This document shows positions 13,301 to 19,300 of a DNA stretch of 22,012 nt, piece after piece (within the stretch, counting starts at the first letter, position 1; the number at the start of each line of letters is the position of its first letter). Origin of the DNA: Lingula anatina (taxonomy: Eukaryota > Brachiopoda > Lingulata > Lingulida > Lingulidae). The position numbers were made by a program, and so were the translations under genes. The notes below the pieces were generated by a model that searched no databases, had not been told where the DNA came from, and was given only the letters and a program-made list of their open reading frames with translations. The stretch is taken from the NCBI RefSeq assembly GCF_001039355.2, contig NW_019773629.1, positions 42,805 to 64,816 on the forward strand. The letters are read 5' to 3'.

Positions 13301-16300
13301 TCATAAAATATATTTCTTTCATACTTGTCACCAAATCAAGCTTTTTTACTCCATCTTTTCTTTTATCTACATGATCTCGGCTTTTCATCCATTCACTCTA
13401 TACGATTCACAAACCTTGACACCAAACATTAAAACTGTCAATTAACTGAATAAAGATGAACAAATTAATTAATACATGATATTTTCGTTGTGGTGCACCA
13501 AAGCATAAACTGCTCTTCTTTTTTCTAAATCATGGTTCTACATTTTACTCTGCCTGTAATTTCCCATCTTTTCTCACAGTGTGTGTGGCCAAGGTGAAAA
13601 GAAGTCCAAACTTAACCACAGAATGATCCTATCTGCTGAGATTGCACATTTAGTTGGTATTTATAGAGTTATGGTTTTCCTCATGCTATACTTATGAAAT
13701 AAGTAACCCTGAAATTGTCTACAATTTGCTTACTTAAATTGTTAAATTTCATGGGAAAGCTTTCTATCTCTTTCTCTCTCTCAGTCTTTTACTCTTTCTT
13801 AGACTCTGTCTCTTACTCTCTCTTAGACTCTCTCTTTTTCTCTCCTCAAATTTATAGCTGCATGGACACTGTAGAAAAAAAAAACAGCTAAGACAGCTAC
13901 TGTGACCACTGCACCATGAAGGTTATTTGCCTACAAAAATGTCCTTCACGCATGCCATGTATATGAAAAATTACTAAAACTGTAACAAAAATTTCTCTAA
14001 AAATAATAAAATAGTAAAATGCAATATTTTCAAGGAAAAAATATAAATTTACGAAGACATGCTTCCTGGCTAAAATTTTAGAAAAAATAACTAATTACTA
14101 AAATGCACTTCTTTTTGAGAAAGTTAATCGATTAAATTTATTGAAATTCAATGAGAAGTTTCACAAATTTTAAACACCTTAAATATTCCTGTACTTCATT
14201 TTTCCAGGATTAAGTTTTTTAATCTAATGTGCAGACTGAGCTCAAGGGTTATATTAACAACTTAAAATAAACTTTTTTTCTAGAAATTAAAAAAAAAAAA
14301 AATTAATTTTTATTCCAAAAATGTGAATAACTATGTATACCTCACACACTGCTTCTCAACTTAAGACTTCATGGAGATTTATGTTTAAAAAATTCACATT
14401 GTCTCTACCATGGGTTTAGTATCACATCTGTCTCTTAATTTCACTGCATGACTGTGTAATTTTATCATGAAAATTCAAGCAAAAATACCATCAGACTATA
14501 GCTAGTAACTTCACACAAATATATACAACAGAATAATTACAAAAAAAAAAAAATTTCTTACACAAATAATTTCAAAATCCAGGACCATTAACACATGTAA
14601 CTTTTTAGCAGCTTTGTGCTGATAAAGGTTTGTTGAGAATGCAAGCACCTGTTGCCTTATTTTAAGCTCGGAGCCATTAAAAATGCATACACAATGGGTC
14701 CCACATTCAAGAAATAAACTACAAACTGCCAGAGAGAAATCTGTGCCAAATACAAGATTAAGTCACTAATCTACACTAACTCTGCGTTCAAAATTTAGCA
14801 GCATTCAGCCGATACAGATCACACTTATTTTAACAAAATAAAACCAACATAAAAACCCCTACCATTCCGCCACTCCCCAAGGCCGCCAAAACGGAAAAGG
14901 CATCCACGAGGCCCAGCGACAACATGGCCACTTCAACCACGAGTTATTGTTTTCCCATGGCAATGGCCCTACCATAATCACCTCCCTGATATGAAAATTA
15001 TTTCACTCCCAGCCTTTGGAATTAAGCTTAATGGCAATTTGCAACCTTCTTCATGGATCTATACAATTTAGCATGCGAGGAGTGATGTTGGGTGATGCGG
15101 TACGTGATAAAGGGGGAGAGCAGCTTGTGTGGTGCTGATGTACCCTCTTGTACAGAGGTCTCTTACTCTCTATTTTGGCATTTTTTTCTTCAATTTTTTT
15201 TCTCTGAATTTTACATAAATTATCTAACAGGCAAAGAAAGATGTAATGCTAGATTTTGTAAGGTAAGAAGTTGAGTACTGTATTATAAGGTAATTTTCAG
15301 TCACTTTACGATGCGTTTATCCCTTCCCTTTTTGTCATCATTATGATACAAAACATTCAGAAAATGTGACAAGCAAAAGTCTTCAAGATCATGGAACTTT
15401 AAAGTCACACCTTGAAAATGCCAATATGTGAAAAATTAAATTTTCACAAAAAACTGTTTAACTGCCAAAAAAAAAAAAAACCAAACAGACTGCATTGCCT
15501 ACTGAAGCTGTATTTTAGTCCCATGTTTCTATCCTGTAAGTTTGAGAACAGTAAGTGACATGATTTTCCTTAAATGGTCATCATGGAAGCAGTGCCCAAA
15601 ATGGGGGTTTCTTCAAATTTTGATGCAATATTACATAATGTTTAACAGCTTAATGACCATCAATTTTTAATTATAAAATATTTGTATCATAGATATTCAG
15701 AAAATGTGACTAGCAAAGGTCTTCAGGCCCATGGAACTTCAAAGTCACGCCTTGATAATGCCAAAATGTAAACAAGACAGCACTGTTCTGAAATGGGTTT
15801 ATTTCCATTTTTAACACTTTTTTAACATAAAACAAAATAAACATTTTACTGCCATTTTTATATGTCCAACTAAGAAAATTGATGAGATGGGAAAAGTATC
15901 AATAGAACAGTGTTAAATGTCCAATTTCCTCCATTCTGAGATTCTGAACATAGTGGATGATTGAATCTGACAAACTGCAATGATATGAGTTTATTTCCAT
16001 TTTTGACACTTTATTACACAATACATGATAACAAGTTTACCATGTTTTTTACATAATCAACTAACAATGTTGTAAAGATGCAGGAAATATCAAACAAACA
16101 CTTTTAGGCATCTTATTAGTTAAATAATGAGACTGTTAACATGCCTAATAATTGAATCTGAGGAAATGTGAAAAAACAGTATAACTTCTTAAGTAATGGC
16201 CCGATTATGCTTATTTTCGAACTCAACCTGCGTTTTAGTAAGATTGACCACTCCTGTGAGTATAATTACAATTGGCCAATCCGTTTTTCTTATATTGTGT

Positions 16301-19300
16301 TATCAGTGTTGNAAGAAAATCTTCTCTCTTCTGTCTGTTATTCAACATTTCACACACAATTCAGCAACTGTTTAACTTTTTTCTTAAATAAATAATTAAA
16401 TAATATAATATTAATAAAATAAAATAACAAAACATGAGAGAGAGAAAGAGGGAAAGTCAACCAATCTCTGGTACAATAATCAAAACACGAAAATTTCTTC
16501 ATGCATGACTGATTACCTGTAAACAGTATGATTATATTTGGGTCATTGACTCAAGTAATAGTTAACTGCTCTTATCAATCATGTCAGATCGCCATTTTGA
16601 TTACTTGGTCCATCTGTTAATTGTAAAATCACAAAAACTCATTTCGGTTTGGCACAAATAAAGTGGCCAAATATCAGTCAACCTATGTATCATATTTGTC
16701 ATTTGATCTTGTTAACTGAGCCTAAATATACTATATGGGAGATATAGACTGAGGCTTTTAGCAAGGCAGATGCATTTCAAATTCAATATCAATTCTAATC
16801 ACTACAATATAGATGTATTCTGATTACTATTATATTTCCGAGGCATTCTGTATGTTTAAATAAAGTTACAGTAAATCCTTACATATATGAATTTGCATCA
16901 TTTCAACACCTCAGGCGATGCTAACGCCATCATAATAAATAAAAGAGTCAAGGTTGTTACATTTGAAGTCTTTGGCAAGATAATTACCCTTCCTGGGGTC
17001 ATACATGAACAAATTGGTCCTTATCCTCTTCTGTTTTACCATTTACCACTTGGATTTTTTCCTGCTAAATTCCCCCCTGAGTGTAATTTTCTTTCTATTG
17101 CCAGTAGCCTCCCCCTGCTGGTGCCTTTTCTACAACATGGTGAAGTTTCTTATATAAGGACACATGCAAGGATGCTTGCCAGAAGGGCTTCGTACTGATA
17201 CCACATGGGAGTCTACCATCAAATCACATGACAACAAAGCACTGTAACTGTTACAGTAGAGTAAGGTGTCATATTCTGATGAGTTCAAAACTGTTTTCTA
17301 GCTACTATATCATTATAAAACCGAAACAATATGTCACCAGCTTTAAGTTACTGTGGTAACATGCACATTAATATATAGATGCATTGCATACATTAAATTG
17401 TCACACTGAAAGTAAGGGGGATCCACTCCCAATCCTATCTCTCTTTCTCAGAAAAAAAAAGATGAAAATTGACATTACCCTGATATTCTGCATAATCTAT
17501 TATAGATTTCATTGAGTTCTAACAATGGAACTGTCTTCATTTTTCAATTTTTCAAACAATTTTTATGTAAAATGTTTACCACATTCTATAATATGGGAAC
17601 CCTGGTCAAGCTACAGTAATAGGTAACTTTAAAATTATAAATAATAGTCTAAAGCCTAAACTATTTGCAAGTCATCTCCTCACAGAAAATACTTTGATAA
17701 CTACAGAAATATATTTTTACCACTTCTATATTTGAAGGGTAGATCTTGACTAATATTTTCCCATTTTTACCCACCTTATGCAAGTATTCTTGAAAAATCT
17801 AAGCTACATTCAAAATAATACAAAATCCACCAATCACTAAAAGTACTACATACAGTTATGATGTGAAGTGAATCCTCATCTAGTTTAACTGAACTCCAAT
17901 TATATCATATCTTAAGCCTTCTTCTTGGACAGCATATCTAACTAAATCTAGGCAAGCACACCTCAATCTGCTGGCACTGCAGTATAACAGGACAAATATT
18001 GCTTTCAGAAATTCTACTGGCGTTGCAGATTAGCAGGACATATACTAACTGCTTTCAGAAACAGAACCACAACAACAAAAATCTTCTAACCCATTGCAAA
18101 TATTCAAACCATAATCCACAGTATATACAATTACATTCAGTATATAGTACCAACCTTCATTTTTCCCCATTATCCAGCTTTTTAAATGCATGTTCACTCC
18201 ATTGCTACATAGCGGCTATTCTAACTTGCTACTATTATAGGCCAATGTGGTCATTAAGTTGAGTACACTCCAGGCACATTCACAGTCTAGCTAAGTTGAC
18301 TTTACTTAGGTGCCTTGATGGCCTGTAAGCCTGTATGACCACAATGCCTAATCATAATAAGCCAATCTAATCCATCTGCTGTCCCACACACACTCCTAGT
18401 CACTGAGATGAAAAAATGGTCACATAATGTCATCACAAGATCTGTTGAGGTTGTGCAGTCCTAACTAAGGGCCTCGCAGCTGGACTGCAAACACGTCTCA
18501 GAACATGTGTATTCTGCTTACAGATACAACACATGAAAGATAATGCGGGCCTTGAAGTAAATAATTGATAACTATAACATTATCTGACTCACCCATCCAT
18601 CACCTGATCAATATTTATCAAATCTACATCTACAGCTGTTATTCCACAGTCAAATGCAAAAGATATACCAATTCCCATTTTTTACAATATTTTTAATGCA
18701 TCAGATGAAATATTTAGTCCCATTTAAAATTTTTTTTGATACAACTGTAACCATATATAGCATAGGGAAACTTATGACTATTAAAGGTAAAAAGGAGTCA
18801 ATGTTTCATATTAGGCACAATTAAATGTGAAAGATTCAGATATCGTTAATGGAATTAAAGAAAGTCCCAAGTTACCTATAGATATAATTTGAGAATAATA
18901 ATTATAATACACTAGGTACATCAAGGCACTCAGGAAAGCTATATTATTCAGCATCAAACTTTAGCTATAAGTAAGTGTTTTTATATACCAGCATTCATGG
19001 CCCCCAAAGGTGAAAACCTCTCACAACCACCAAGTCATATTCATGAATGCTTAAAAACTCTTACATAAAGCAGACACATGCCATTACACGTGTATGGTAC
19101 AAACACATGTATACGCACACGACTGTACGCATGCATCCATAATTCCTTGCTTTGAGTTATATTCTCTACTGCACTCATATAAATTTAAGACTAGTTTCTT
19201 TGCTATCTTTCACATATTAATACACTGACTTCTTATAATTAACAAATGTCACATGTGTATCCCACTCTCAATCATATCCATAAAATACCTAACATGCAAA

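Noticed and set aside
16887-17198. 103-codon plus-strand open frame in intron 4/5
   Set aside because: No recognisable motif, domain or codon pattern, and it lies on the strand opposite the host gene. It could be a decayed element but I cannot support it as a gene.
18454-18489. Hairpin with 8-bp stem TGCAGTCC/GGACTGCA
   Set aside because: Short stem with a 20-nt loop; expected by chance in 22 kb and without a terminator or RNA-gene context.
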